In this document: positions 17,106-26,153 of the stretch, piece after piece
Layout of the letters: each line of letters begins with the position of its first letter
Position numbering within the stretch: the stretch's first letter is position 1
Assembly (NCBI RefSeq): GCF_017305435.1
Contig: NZ_JAFKIP010000003.1
Coordinates: forward strand, 62,001-126,000
Direction of reading: 5' to 3'
Length of the DNA stretch: 64,000 nucleotides
Origin: Microbacterium sp.
Lineage (GTDB): Bacteria > Actinomycetota > Actinomycetes > Actinomycetales > Microbacteriaceae
Notes under the pieces: generated by a model
Told to the model about the DNA's origin: nothing
The model's database searches: none
The model's input: the letters and a program-made list of their open reading frames with translations, nothing else
Made by a program: the position numbers and the translations under genes

Positions 17106-18482
17106 TCAGGCGATCACGTCGGCGAGCTCGCGCTGACGGCGACGGGCCCGTGCGCTGATGTCGGCAGCATCCACCGTCGTCACGCGGCCATCGGAGACGA
17201 CCTGCGCGCCCTCGACATAGACCTCCACGACGTCGCGCCCGCTGGCGCACTCGTACAGGAACGACTCCTCCGAGTCGTAGCCGGCAGCATCCGGGCTGTC
17301 CATCGAGATCACGACGAGGTCCGCGCGCTTGCCGGTCTCGAGCGACCCGATCACCGCGCCCAGGCCCATGGCCTGCGCCCCGCCGCGCACCGCCATCTCG
17401 AGCGGCTCCGCGGGATCGATCTCGTTGCGGTTGTGCCGGTGCACGCCCTCGACGAGCTGCTGACCGACCCGCGCGATCATCGCGACGCGGAACAGATCGA
17501 GGGTGCCGAGCGACGCCACGCCGTCGGTGCCCAGGCCGATGTCGACGCCGCGCCGCCACATCCGTACCGCCGGAGCCGGGCCGATGCCGAAGTTGCCCTT
17601 CGCGCAATGCGCCGCCGAGACGCCCGCGCGCGCGAACGCCGTGATGTCCTCGTCGCCGACGAGGACCGAGTGGGCACCGTGGAGCGCGGGCGTGAAGACC
17701 CCGATGGATTCCAGGTACTCCACCGGTCGGTGGCCGAAATTCTCCAGCGCGTAGTCGATCTCGTACGTGCCCTCGACGAGGTGCGTGTGCACCTTGACGC
17801 CCCGCTCGCGTGCCTCGCGATGCACGTCGACGACGAGCGGCGTCGAGCACGCGATGATCTGCCGCAGCGACATCCCACCCGTCACCCGGATCGATCCGTC
17901 CGCCGCCGACGGCAGCGCCTCGACGACATCGATGTTCTGCTGCAGCGACCGCTCGGTCGTCTGTTGCATCGAACCCGGGATGCGCCCGCCGCCGTCCATC
18001 GTGCTCACCGACACGGATCCACGGATGCCGGTGCGCCAGGCGGCGCGCGCCATCGCCTCCGGATGCGGGCCACCGGCCTCGAAGAACGTCGTCGTCCCGG
18101 TTGCGAGCATCGCGGAGTACGCCAGCAGCCCCGACAGCTCGACGTCGTCTTCGCTGAGAGCCGCCTCGAACGGCACCAGGTACTCCCGCCAGGTCGGCAC
18201 CCGCAGCGCCCGCGATCGGCGCAGGGTCGAGATGAGTCCCCGCATCATGGTCTGCGCCGTGTGCAGGTGCGCGTCGACCAGGCCCGGCATGACGATGCGC
18301 CCCTGCAGATCGCGGCGTGCGGCGGGTGAGAACCGGGCGCGCAGGTCGGCGGTGTCGCCGATCGCGACGATGGCTCCGTCATGCACGGCGATCGCTCCGT
18401 CGCGGTGGACGGTGCGGTCGTCGTCGAAGGTCACGACGAACGCGTGCTCGAGGAGCAGATCGATGGAACGGGGCGTGGACAT
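17106..18482 (-). CDS. amidohydrolase of the cytosine/SAH deaminase group
   Basis: This 458-residue metal-dependent hydrolase should deaminate or hydrolyse a ring amine or amide in the cytoplasm. The TIM-barrel signature is complete: GLVDAHLHTAQ (first HxH), HTHLVEG, the later His in AAHCAKGNFGIGPAP and the Asp in GLGTDGV. It belongs to the ATZ/TRZ-type amidohydrolases that include cytosine, guanine and S-adenosylhomocysteine deaminases. ATG 18482 follows AGGAG. It is the last gene of a leftward operon behind an NMT1-type importer and a nucleoside hydrolase, which makes a pyrimidine or related heterocycle the likely substrate. The exact substrate is not shown. Confidence 0.8.
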   Translation of the reverse strand: MSTPRSIDLLLEHAFVVTFDDDRTVHRDGAIAVHDGAIVAIGDTADLRARFSPAARRDLQGRIVMPGLVDAHLHTAQTMMRGLISTLRRSRALRVPTWREYLVPFEAALSEDDVELSGLLAYSAMLATGTTTFFEAGGPHPEAMARAAWRTGIRGSVSVSTMDGGGRIPGSMQQTTERSLQQNIDVVEALPSAADGSIRVTGGMSLRQIIACSTPLVVDVHREARERGVKVHTHLVEGTYEIDYALENFGHRPVEYLESIGVFTPALHGAHSVLVGDEDITAFARAGVSAAHCAKGNFGIGPAPAVRMWRRGVDIGLGTDGVASLGTLDLFRVAMIARVGQQLVEGVHRHNRNEIDPAEPLEMAVRGGAQAMGLGAVIGSLETGKRADLVVISMDSPDAAGYDSEESFLYECASGRDVVEVYVEGAQVVSDGRVTTVDAADISARARRRQRELADVIA

Positions 18483-18515
18483 GGGACTCCTGAGGTTTGG
18501 GAGGACGGGGGAGGA

Positions 18516-20135
18516 TCAGGCGGCGATGCCGAGCCGGGCGGTCACGACCCGATCGAGCCAGCCGATGGCGGCGTAGGCGACCAGGGCGACGACGACCAGC
18601 AGCACGCCCGCCGCCCACAGCGCGAAGTAGTCCGCGCTGATGGATGACTGGGTCAGCAACTGGCCGAGGCCCTTGCCGGTGGCCAGCCACTCGGCCAGCG
18701 TCGCACCGCTGATCGCCGCGGGTACGGCGATGCGCGCCGAGGCGGTGATCGAGGGGAGTGCGTACGGGATGCGCACCAGCACGGCGGCCCGTGACGACGA
18801 GCCACCCGACGCGCGGATGACATCCAGCGCACCGTCGGGCGCCGAGCGCAGTCCGGCCGACACCGTGACGAGCGTCGGGAAGAACGTCACGAGGGTGACC
18901 AGCACCGTCACGCCCAGCAGGCCCCGCCCGAACACCACCATGAGCAGCGGCGTGAGGGCGAGCAGCGGAATGGAGCGAAGCACGATGGCGAAGGGCATGA
19001 GCGTGCGCCCGAGCGCCGGGAGGGCGGCGAACAGCACGGCCGCAGCGACCGCCAGGACGGTGCCCACGGCGAACCCGACGACGGCATCGAGGAGCGTTTG
19101 TCCCAGTCCGCCGCCGAACGCGCCCCAGAACGCCGACGCCGGCTCACCGGTGAGCGGATTGCCTGCGACGAGGAATTCCACGATCTCGCCCGGCGTCTTG
19201 GTGAAGAACGCCGGCAGATCGAACACCGACCGCAGCGCCTGCCAGAACCCGACGAGAAGCACGAGCGACACTGCCGCCGCGATGAGGGCCTGCCACCGCG
19301 GCAGGCGGGACGTCTCGGAACCGGCCACGCCCGTGCCGACTCCGGCGCCGCGGCCGGCCCACGGCAGCAGGACGCGCGCCAGGAGTGCGATGACGCCGTA
19401 GCCGAGCGCCGCGATCGCGCCGATGAACACCGCGACCGCCCAGGTGCGGTCGGTGAGGAACGCCTGCTGCGAGTTCACGATGATCGCCCCGAGCCCCTTG
19501 TCGGCCCCGAAGAACTCGCTGATCACCGCTCCGAGCACCGCCGCCGGCACGGCGATCTGCAGTCCGGCGACGAGCTGGGGGACGGCGCTCGCCGCGCGAA
19601 CGAAGCGCAGCCGGGCGAGGTTGCGTCCGCCGCTGGCGGTCACCACATCCAGCGCCGCGGAATCCGTGGACCGCAGTCCCAGCAGCAGGCCGACCAGCAG
19701 CGGGAAGTACACCTGCAGGGCCGTGATCACGATGCGGGAGGTGTCGGGCGCGAGCGCGACGATCAGGATCGGCGCGATCGCGACGAAGGGGATGGCGTGG
19801 ATCACGATCGCGACCCGCATCACGACCGGTTCGCTCACCGGAATCAGCAGACACAGCGCGGCGAGCGGCACCATGACCGCGACCGCGGCGAGCAGACCGC
19901 TGCCGGCCATCTGCAGCGTGACCGACGCTCCCCGCAGGAGGAGGTCGGCATCGGCGATCAGCTGGGCGACGAGCGTCGTCGGGTACGGCACGATCCCCGA
20001 CGAGGAGAACGCGAACGCCACGGCGCACCAGACGGCCAGGATGACGAGCACCACCGCGGTGCCGAGCGCGAGGCTGCGCAGCGTGCCGCCGGTCGCGCCC
20101 CCGCCGCGCCGGACGCGGGGGAGGGCGACGCTCAC
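18516..20135 (-). CDS. double-length ABC transporter permease (two fused TauC/SsuC-type domains)
   Basis: The 539 residues contain two full permease halves in tandem, each with about six helices and its own EAA loop: '[17 protein letters not shown] ... [13 protein letters not shown]' near residue 150 and '[19 protein letters not shown] ... [13 protein letters not shown]' near residue 440. A single chain would therefore form the whole membrane channel that usually needs two subunits. The GTG at 20135 overlaps the ATPase stop as GTGA, which sets the start; the longer open frame upstream is noise within the ATPase gene. It works with the adjoining ATPase and the NMT1-type binding lipoprotein as an importer of a small aromatic or pyrimidine compound. 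Confidence 0.87.
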   Translation of the reverse strand: MSVALPRVRRGGGATGGTLRSLALGTAVVLVILAVWCAVAFAFSSSGIVPYPTTLVAQLIADADLLLRGASVTLQMAGSGLLAAVAVMVPLAALCLLIPVSEPVVMRVAIVIHAIPFVAIAPILIVALAPDTSRIVITALQVYFPLLVGLLLGLRSTDSAALDVVTASGGRNLARLRFVRAASAVPQLVAGLQIAVPAAVLGAVISEFFGADKGLGAIIVNSQQAFLTDRTWAVAVFIGAIAALGYGVIALLARVLLPWAGRGAGVGTGVAGSETSRLPRWQALIAAAVSLVLLVGFWQALRSVFDLPAFFTKTPGEIVEFLVAGNPLTGEPASAFWGAFGGGLGQTLLDAVVGFAVGTVLAVAAAVLFAALPALGRTLMPFAIVLRSIPLLALTPLLMVVFGRGLLGVTVLVTLVTFFPTLVTVSAGLRSAPDGALDVIRASGGSSSRAAVLVRIPYALPSITASARIAVPAAISGATLAEWLATGKGLGQLLTQSSISADYFALWAAGVLLVVVALVAYAAIGWLDRVVTARLGIAA

Positions 20136-20908
20136 GCGGCCGCTCCCGACCGCGCGGCGAACAGGAGATCCGACAGGCGGTCGCGCAGGGAGTGGAACTC
20201 CGGGCTCCGCTGCTGCGCCGCCGATCGCGGCCGGTCCAGGTCGATCGGCACCTCTTCGACGATGCGACCGGGCCGGGCGGCCATCACGAACACGCGGTCC
20301 GAGAGCATGACCGCCTCGTCCAGCGAGTGGGTGACCAGCAGTGTGGTGGTCGGGCGCTCGGTCCAGATGCGCTGCAGTTCCAGGTTCATGCTCTGCCGCG
20401 TCATGTCGTCGAGCGCGCCGAACGGTTCGTCGAGCAGGAGCACCTTGGGTTCGAGCACGAGCGATCGCGCGATCGCCACCCGCTGCCGCATCCCGCCCGA
20501 CAGCTGCGAGGGTCGAGCGTGCTCGAAGCCACCCAGTCCCGTCAGCGCGATGAGGTCGGCGATCGCCTTCTTGTCCGTGCGCCGTCCGGCCACCTGCAGC
20601 GGCAGGGCGATGTTCGCCTCCACCGACCGCCAGGGCAGGAGAGCGGAGTCCTGGAAGGCGACGCCGATCTCGTGCTGCGCCTGCACGCGCTCGGGTGGGA
20701 CGCCGAGCACGCTCAGCGAGCCGCCGGTCGGGGACTCGAGTCCGGCGAACATGCGCAGCAGCGTCGACTTGCCGCATCCGGACGGCCCGATCAGCGCCGT
20801 GAAGGAGCCGGCCGCCGTGCTGAGCGAGACGTCACGGAGCGCCTCGACCGTGCCCGTGCGCGTGCGGAACTGCTTTCCGACGTGCGCGGCGTTCAGGCCG
20901 GTGGTCAC
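20132..20908 (-). CDS. ABC transporter ATP-binding protein (nitrate/taurine/thiamine-precursor type)
   Basis: This 258-residue ATPase drives the importer. It shows Walker [11 protein letters not shown]-loop FQDSALLPW, signature LSGGMRQR, Walker [13 protein letters not shown] and the H-switch in [10 protein letters not shown]. These details match the SsuB/TauB/ThiZ subgroup. The GTG at 20908 overlaps the stop of the binding-protein gene as GTGA, and the permease start overlaps its own stop in the same way, so the three genes are translationally coupled. Confidence 0.92.
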   Translation of the reverse strand: MTTGLNAAHVGKQFRTRTGTVEALRDVSLSTAAGSFTALIGPSGCGKSTLLRMFAGLESPTGGSLSVLGVPPERVQAQHEIGVAFQDSALLPWRSVEANIALPLQVAGRRTDKKAIADLIALTGLGGFEHARPSQLSGGMRQRVAIARSLVLEPKVLLLDEPFGALDDMTRQSMNLELQRIWTERPTTTLLVTHSLDEAVMLSDRVFVMAARPGRIVEEVPIDLDRPRSAAQQRSPEFHSLRDRLSDLLFAARSGAAA

Positions 20909-21939
20909 TCGAACGCCTCGTCCTCGACCGACAGGTCGAACAGCTCGGACGTGTCCGCGTCGATGCCCACGGTGTCGAAGAACGTCTGGAGCCGCGCGAG
21001 TCCCGCCTCGTCGACATACAGCAGGCCGTGCTCGCCGATGTTCTCTTCCGAGAGCTCCGCCCAGATCTTCGCTCCCGCGATCTGCGCGTCGAGGTCCAGA
21101 CCGAGGTCGGCGCCGTACGTGTCGTACACGATCTGGCCGGCGGCCTCGGGGTCGGCGGCCGCGTCTTCGGCGCCGTGACGCACGGCCCGCAGCATCGAGG
21201 TGATCAGCGAGCGCTCCTCATCGTCCTGCAGCGACGACGCGCGCGACACGAAGACGCCGCTCCAGCGGTCGTAGCCGTAGTCGGCCAGCGGGATGCTGAC
21301 CACGTCGAGACCCTGCTGCTCGAGCGCGACGGGCTGGTTGGCGAGGGTGCCGGTGATCGCATCGACCTCACCCGAGGCGAGCGCTGCCGGGTCGGAGCCG
21401 ACCATCACCCGCTCGATCTGGTCCGGGTCGACGCCCACGAGCCGGAAGAAGGGGTCGTACACCGGCTGGTCGGTCTGCGACATGCCGAGCGTGTGGCCCA
21501 CGAGGTCGCTCGGCTCGGTGATCCCGGAGTCCGCGAGCGTGACGATCGCCGAGGAGGTCGTCTGGTAGGTCGCTGCGAGACCGACCAGGCCCGATCCCGC
21601 GGCCGCGGACCGTGCGAGAGCCTCCGCCGACAGCACGCCCATGAGGGCGTTGCCGCCCGCGACCTGCGCATCGGCCGTCACGTCGGGGCCGCCGGGCAGC
21701 AGGGTGATGTCGATGCCCTCGTCGGCGAAGTAGCCCTTCTCGGCGGCGACGATGGTGGCCATGTTCTCGACGTTGGGCGTCCAGCCCAGCTGGATCGAGA
21801 CGGGCGTGAGGGTCTGCGCGGAGCCGTCGTCGGTGGTGGTCCCGCCGGCGCAACCGGCGAGGGCGACGCCGGCGACGGCGAGCAGGGCGCCGGCCGCGAG
21901 AGCCGTGCGGCGGGCGGGGCGGATGAAGGGGACAGGCAT
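20905..21939 (-). CDS. NMT1/THI5-like substrate-binding lipoprotein
   Basis: This 344-residue precursor has a twin-Arg-like start (RPARRTA) and lipobox ALAGC. The mature part opens '[15 protein letters not shown]' and then '[18 protein letters not shown]', the fingerprint of NMT1/SsuA-type receptors that bind pyrimidine thiamine precursors, riboflavin, nitrate or sulfonates. ATG 21939 follows AGGA. With a nucleoside hydrolase upstream and an amidohydrolase downstream, a nucleobase or pyrimidine ligand is the most economical guess. The sequence alone does not fix the ligand. Confidence 0.87.
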   Translation of the reverse strand: MPVPFIRPARRTALAAGALLAVAGVALAGCAGGTTTDDGSAQTLTPVSIQLGWTPNVENMATIVAAEKGYFADEGIDITLLPGGPDVTADAQVAGGNALMGVLSAEALARSAAAGSGLVGLAATYQTTSSAIVTLADSGITEPSDLVGHTLGMSQTDQPVYDPFFRLVGVDPDQIERVMVGSDPAALASGEVDAITGTLANQPVALEQQGLDVVSIPLADYGYDRWSGVFVSRASSLQDDEERSLITSMLRAVRHGAEDAAADPEAAGQIVYDTYGADLGLDLDAQIAGAKIWAELSEENIGEHGLLYVDEAGLARLQTFFDTVGIDADTSELFDLSVEDEAFE

Positions 21940-22024
21940 GGTTCCTCCGATGGTGTGGGTGCGGTGTCGGGTGGAGCGGATGGGGGTCTGTGGCCGGCCT
22001 CGGGGGATCCGGAGGCCGGAGCGG

Positions 22025-22933
22025 TCACACAGTGAGCGCCGTTCGGAGCGCGTCGGCGTGGAACGCGTCGATCAGTCGCACCGGTGCGCGGTCCGAGGTG
22101 GCATCGCGCTCGTCGACCACAGTGACGCCGTGGGCGAGCCCGCCGTCGTGGACGACGCGCACACGGTGTTCGCGCGCGGATGCGATGCACCCGGGCGCCA
22201 GGGCGGCGGCCATCGCGAGGGGGTCGGGGCGGCCGAAGTCCGTGTTCGCCGCGTACTCGGGATCGTTCGAGATACGGTGCTCGTGCAGCGCGCGCAGGGT
22301 GCGCGCGGGCGCACTGCCGCCCGCCCAGAATCCCTCGAGCTCGGCCCGTGAGAAGCGGTGCGCCAGCGACGCATCCCAGGTCAGCAGGGTGACGTGACGC
22401 ATCCGCGCGAACACGACCTCGGCGGCGACCGGATCGGCGAAGATGTTGAACTCCGCGTTGAGCGAGGCGTTCCCGTGCTGCGCGGGACTGCCGCCCATGA
22501 TCGTGAGGTCGGCGACCAGGTCGGGAAGCCCGGGCTCGAGCGCGATGGCCAGGGCGAGGTTCGTGAGCGGACCGAGAGCGATGATCCGCAGGGTGCCCGG
22601 ATGCTGTCGGGCGAGCTTCGCGATGGCGACCGCCGCGTGCTCGGAGTGCGGCCGGCGCGTCGCGCGTTCGCGCGGGAATCCCGCGAGCCCGTCGTCACCG
22701 TGGATGTGCGCGGCGTCGACCGGAGCGCCCGAGAGCGGGAGCGCGGCTCCGGCGTACAGCGCCACCTCGGGAGCCCACTGCTCGAGCAGCCAGGCCGCGT
22801 TCTCGGTGACGGCCCCGAGGCCGACGTTGCCCGCGACGGTGGTGATGACCAGCTGCTCGGGCGGCAGCATCCGGCACGCCATCGCCAGGGCATGGGCGTC
22901 GTCGAGGCCGGGGTCGGTGTCGATGATGTACAC
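22025..22933 (-). CDS. inosine-uridine-type nucleoside hydrolase
   Basis: This 302-residue enzyme should split ribonucleosides into base and ribose. The calcium-binding N-terminal motif DTDPGLDDA is intact, together with ALGPLTNLALA and the late FNIFADPVAAE and DPLAMA elements of the family. It begins at GTG 22933, which has AGGAG upstream and lies 38 bp from a perfect LacI operator. It is the first gene of the five-gene leftward operon (hydrolase, binding protein, ATPase, permease, amidohydrolase), so the operon can free bases from nucleosides and process them. Confidence 0.92.
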   Translation of the reverse strand: MYIIDTDPGLDDAHALAMACRMLPPEQLVITTVAGNVGLGAVTENAAWLLEQWAPEVALYAGAALPLSGAPVDAAHIHGDDGLAGFPRERATRRPHSEHAAVAIAKLARQHPGTLRIIALGPLTNLALAIALEPGLPDLVADLTIMGGSPAQHGNASLNAEFNIFADPVAAEVVFARMRHVTLLTWDASLAHRFSRAELEGFWAGGSAPARTLRALHEHRISNDPEYAANTDFGRPDPLAMAAALAPGCIASAREHRVRVVHDGGLAHGVTVVDERDATSDRAPVRLIDAFHADALRTALTV

Positions 22934-22970
22934 GGGACTCCTGCGGGTCGGTCATGAGACGATGGCAAAC

Positions 22971-22986
22971 GCCAAATCGATTTGGC
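22971..22986. promoter_or_regulatory. perfect LacI-family operator
   Basis: GCCAAATCGATTTGGC is a 16-bp perfect palindrome with the central CG typical of LacI-family sites. It lies between the nucleoside hydrolase gene (start 22933) and the divergent LacI regulator (start 23118), placed to block the catabolic promoter and perhaps the regulator's own. Confidence 0.75.
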
Positions 22987-23117
22987 ATCAACCTACGCCG
23001 CCGCTGCGCGACCGACCGCCGCGGAAACGAGACTGTTACACGGCGGGAATCCGACCGTCACGTGGCGCGGGCGTCGGCGGCCGGGGCTGATTAGCATGAG
23101 CGAGGGAGGGCGCCGGG

Positions 23118-24164
23118 ATGAGCACATCGGCACGCGGCTCGGTCAGGATCGCCGACGTCGCGCGCGAAGCGGGCGTCTCGCGCACCACCGTCTCGCACGC
23201 GCTGACCGGCAAGGGTCGTGTCGACCCCGCAACCCGCGCGCGGGTCTCGGCTGCCGCCGAGAGGTTGGGCTATCGTCCGAACGTCCGCGCGCAGCGGCTG
23301 CGCGGTGGGCGCTCCAAGACGGTCGCCATCCTGTCGGCCCTGCCGCCGTCGATCGTCGGCGAGAACTCCGAGATGGGATTCCTCATCGACCTCGCCGTCC
23401 CCGCCGCGCGGGCATGCCTCGCGCACGGGTACGCCATGCTGCTCGTGCCCCCGGGCGCCCCGCGCGAGCACCTCGATGGACTGGACATCGACGGCGCCAT
23501 CGTGCTCGACCCGCGCGAGGACGACCCGAACTGGGCGGCGCTGTCGGCGCGGGGGATCACCGTGGTGACGATCGGAGAAGCCCGCGGCGTCGTTCCCGAC
23601 GGCGTGCTCGAGCGCGGGCTCGCCGGTGCCGAGACGATGATCGACCACCTCGTTGCCGAGGGCGCCCGACGTATCGGCGTCATCGTCTCCGAGGAGCAGC
23701 ACGCCCTGTCGGCCCTTCTGCCCGACGCCTTCGCGGCGTGGGGATGGCGTCGCGGCGACGCCGAGATCGTCCTCGCGCGGGCGCGAGCCTCGGACGGGAC
23801 GGATGCGGGAGCCCGCGTCACCGCTGAGTTGCTCGCCCGCGAGCCCGGCCTGGACGCCGTGTACGCCCCGCTCGACGCGTTCGCCGTGGGGGCGATGCAG
23901 GCGGTGACGGCCTCCGGGCGCCGCGTGCCGGACGACGTGCGCATCGCCACCAACTACGACGGGCCCCGTGCCGCCGCGTGCAGCCCACAGCTGACGACCC
24001 TCGACCTCGACCTGCCGGAGATGGGCCGGATCGCCGTGGCGATGCTGGTCGCGCTGCTGGACGACGCGCCGGTGCCCCGCCGTACGGCGCCCGCACCCCG
24101 GGTCATCGTGCGCGGATCCACCCGCGCCGGTGCATCGTCGGGCCCGGTGGTCTCCCTGGGTTAG
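23118..24164 (+). CDS. LacI-family transcriptional regulator of the nucleoside/heterocycle operon
   Basis: This 348-residue repressor has an N-terminal helix-turn-helix and hinge (VRIADVAREAGVSRTTVSHA, then LGYRPNVRAQRLRGG) followed by a periplasmic-binding-like ligand domain ending in ATNYDGPRAA and LDLDLPEMG. It is divergent from the nucleoside hydrolase operon, and a perfect palindrome lies between them, so it should control that operon, with a nucleoside, ribose or base as inducer. GAGGGAGGG lies upstream of the ATG. A hairpin without a T-run follows the gene. Confidence 0.9.
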   Translation: MSTSARGSVRIADVAREAGVSRTTVSHALTGKGRVDPATRARVSAAAERLGYRPNVRAQRLRGGRSKTVAILSALPPSIVGENSEMGFLIDLAVPAARACLAHGYAMLLVPPGAPREHLDGLDIDGAIVLDPREDDPNWAALSARGITVVTIGEARGVVPDGVLERGLAGAETMIDHLVAEGARRIGVIVSEEQHALSALLPDAFAAWGWRRGDAEIVLARARASDGTDAGARVTAELLAREPGLDAVYAPLDAFAVGAMQAVTASGRRVPDDVRIATNYDGPRAAACSPQLTTLDLDLPEMGRIAVAMLVALLDDAPVPRRTAPAPRVIVRGSTRAGASSGPVVSLG

Positions 24165-24256
24165 TTCGGCGCGCGCTCGGGCGGATGGGGTGGGGTGCCC
24201 GCGGGTAGTACGGCGCCCTCCCGCGGATGGTCCGGTGCCCTCCCGCGGAGGGCCCA

Positions 24257-24273
24257 GCGCCCTTCTAGGGCGC
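24257..24273 (+). terminator. hairpin after the LacI gene
   Basis: GCGCCCT-TCT-AGGGCGC is a perfect 7-3-7 inverted repeat 93 bp after the regulator stop. It follows two near-copies of CCCTCCCGCGGA (about 24217 and 24239). It lies just left of the IS3-type element. Confidence 0.45.
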
Positions 24274-24394
24274 GCGCCCGGGTCAGGCGTGCGCTGGGGA
24301 CTGCTGCAGGGATAGGTGACATCTTGACCTGCCCCACGAAAAGGGTTCCAGTTTCGGTGGGTAACTGGTGGCCTGATCCGGGAGGCTCATCCTC

Positions 24395-24691
24395 ATGCCT
24401 CGTCCCTATCCGCGGGAGTTTTGTGCTCGCGCTGTCGCGCTCGTGCGTGCCGGCAAGCAGGCCAAGCAGACCGCCGTCGAACTCGGGATTCACCCTGTCA
24501 CGCTCTCGAACTGGATCCGCCAGGACGATATCGATAACGGTCGCCGTCCGGGTGTCCCGTCGTCCGAATCGGCGGAGCTGCGAGCTGCGAGACGCCGCAT
24601 TCGAGAGCTCGAGATGGAGTTGCTGATCGTCCGGCAGGCGGCGAAGCTTCTCGACGAGGAGCGTCCCCGCCCAAAAGACTCTTCCCGGTGA
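24395..24691 (+). CDS. IS3-family transposase OrfA (DNA-binding subunit)
   Basis: These 98 residues hold a helix-turn-helix (REFCARAVALVRAGKQAKQT, then ELGIHPVTLSNWI) and a leucine-zipper-like tail (ELRAARRRIRELEMEL). OrfA binds the IS ends. Its stop overlaps the orfB start by four bases (ATGA-like coupling at 24688-24691), in place of or besides the usual frameshift that makes the OrfAB fusion. Confidence 0.9.
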   Translation: MPRPYPREFCARAVALVRAGKQAKQTAVELGIHPVTLSNWIRQDDIDNGRRPGVPSSESAELRAARRRIRELEMELLIVRQAAKLLDEERPRPKDSSR

Positions 24692-25551
24692 TCGACCGCC
24701 TCGCCGACGCCGGGATCCCGATCGACCGTTGCTGCCGCGTCCTCGGGGTCGCGGGGCAGCACTACTACCGTGTCAAACGGAAGCCGCTGACCCAGTCCGA
24801 GCTGCGCCGGCAATGGCTGACCGGGCTGATCCGGGAAGTGCACGTCACCTCACGCGGCACATACGGATACCGCCGCGTCCACGCCGAACTGACCATGGCC
24901 ATGGGTGTCACCGTCAGCGAGCGCACGGTGCACAAACTGATGCGTCTCGCCGGGATCTACGGGCTCCCCGGGCCGGTCCGCACCAAGCGACTCCGAGGAG
25001 TCGTCACCGCCGATGATCTCGTGAACCGCAAGTTCGCCCGCCCGCGTCCGAACGAACTCTGGGTCACGGACATCACGCAGCACCGTACGCGCGAAGGCTG
25101 GGTCTACTGCGCCGCGGTCCTCGACGCCTACAGTCGCCGCATCATCGGCTGGTCGATCGACTCGAAGCAGGACACCACCCTCGTCATCAACGCGCTCGAC
25201 ATGGCGATCCGGAATCGTCGTCCAGCACCGGGCGGGATCGTGCATGCGGATCATGGAACGCAGTTCACCTCGTGGCTCTTCGGGGAGAAGATCCGCTCCG
25301 CAGGCCTGCTGCCCTCATTCGGATCGGTCGGCGACGGGCTGGACAACGCGATGATGGAAAGCTTCTGGTCATCCATGCAGATCGAGCTGCTGAAACGGAA
25401 GAAGTGGAAGACGAGGGTCGAGCTCGCCAACGCGATCTTTGAGTACATCGAGATCTTCCACAACCGTCAGCGCCGACACTCTGCTCTCGGCTACCGCACC
25501 CCAATCGAATACGAGACACTCGAAATCAACGACATCCCCGCCGCGAGTTAG
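24688..25551 (+). CDS. IS3-family transposase OrfB (DDE integrase core)
   Basis: These 287 residues include the HTH_21 region (REVHVTSRGTYGYRRVHAEL) and the rve catalytic core: first Asp in LWVTDITQH, second Asp in IVHADHGTQF, and Glu in NAMMESFWSSMQIELL, giving the DD(35)E set. The C-terminus (HNRQRRHSALGYRTPIEYE) is normal, so the protein is complete. It cuts and joins the IS ends together with OrfA. Confidence 0.92.
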   Translation: MIDRLADAGIPIDRCCRVLGVAGQHYYRVKRKPLTQSELRRQWLTGLIREVHVTSRGTYGYRRVHAELTMAMGVTVSERTVHKLMRLAGIYGLPGPVRTKRLRGVVTADDLVNRKFARPRPNELWVTDITQHRTREGWVYCAAVLDAYSRRIIGWSIDSKQDTTLVINALDMAIRNRRPAPGGIVHADHGTQFTSWLFGEKIRSAGLLPSFGSVGDGLDNAMMESFWSSMQIELLKRKKWKTRVELANAIFEYIEIFHNRQRRHSALGYRTPIEYETLEINDIPAAS

Positions 25552-25591
25552 TGACCCGGACTGGAACCGAATCCGTGGGGCAGGTCAAAAT

Positions 25592-25642
25592 GGCTCTTCG
25601 GACATCCGGCGAGCCCTACCCCCACCGGATGTCCGAAGAGCC
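25592..25642. repeat. second ISL3-end palindrome
   Basis: GGCTCTTCGGACATCCGG (25592-25609) and its exact complement (25625-25642) flank 15 bp (CGAGCCCTACCCCCA). The arms are identical to the right end of the ISL3 element at 15438-15455. As at 5516, both IS ends are joined with no transposase between them. It lies four bases from the IS3-family element. Confidence 0.7.
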
Positions 25643-25742
25643 CATTTGTGGATCCGCTACGACCGCGGAAGTCCCACCATCGCGCGCCGCGCGGATACGG
25701 ATCCGCTCGCGCGACGCGCTTGGTCGGCGTAGCGTCGCGTTT

Positions 25743-25892
25743 GTGGATCCGTTCGACGACGCGCAGCAGCCTCGGTGCCCGGAATGCGGCACCGTGCTCG
25801 AGACTGCACGACGCGGCTACGTCTGCCGGGCATGCAACCTAGCGTTCGTCGACGCAATCGCGATCGCAGAGCGCATCGACCCTATGCGGTAG
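25743..25892 (+). CDS. small zinc-ribbon protein
   Basis: This frame would encode 49 residues, with the zinc-ribbon pair CPECG...CRAC and an Ala-rich helix after it. The GTG start at 25743 (VDPFDDAQQ) is a guess, since there is no strong ribosome site. The string TTTGTGGATCCG also occurs 94 bp upstream, so the start region may be duplicated. Small ribbons of this type are common in mobile elements and could bind nucleic acid, but no function is shown. Confidence 0.4.
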   Translation: MDPFDDAQQPRCPECGTVLETARRGYVCRACNLAFVDAIAIAERIDPMR

Positions 25893-26153
25893 TGGCGTTT
25901 TGAGAGTTCCGACGCGACGGACTAGCCCCAGCGCCAGCCCGGAGACATCGTCTACCGACCGCTGGCCCCCGTCAACGGTTAGCGCGCGGATAGGAGCGCG
26001 CCGTTCGTTGCGATTTCGAATCAGGAGCCAGCGCGTCTCTCGAACGATTTCGCGAAGCGACTCCCGAGCGAGTATTGGGACGCTGCGGCTCGTCGCGAGG
26101 CGGACTCTTTCGGATCGGCGCCCTAAGAGATCGGCGTCCACTTCCTCAGCCAC

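Larger units (their letters stand above)
24324..25588 (+). mobile_element. complete IS3-family insertion sequence
   Basis: Imperfect terminal inverted repeats bound the element: left TTGACCTGCCCCACG...GGTTCCAGT and right, on the complement, TTGACCTGCCCCACG...GGTTCCAGT. They enclose two overlapping transposase genes (orfA 24395, orfB 24688). Both frames look intact, so the element may still be active. I see no clear short target duplication; the right end abuts an ISL3-end palindrome four bases on. Confidence 0.85.

Noticed and set aside
18516-20777. A single 753-codon leftward frame joining permease and upstream sequence.
   Set aside because: The part beyond 20135 runs through the ATPase gene in another frame and has no transporter features; GTGA coupling at 20135 gives a clean start.
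24318-25594. Short target duplication of the IS3-type element.
   Set aside because: The flanks (CATC on the left, AATG on the right) do not match, so no duplication is claimed.
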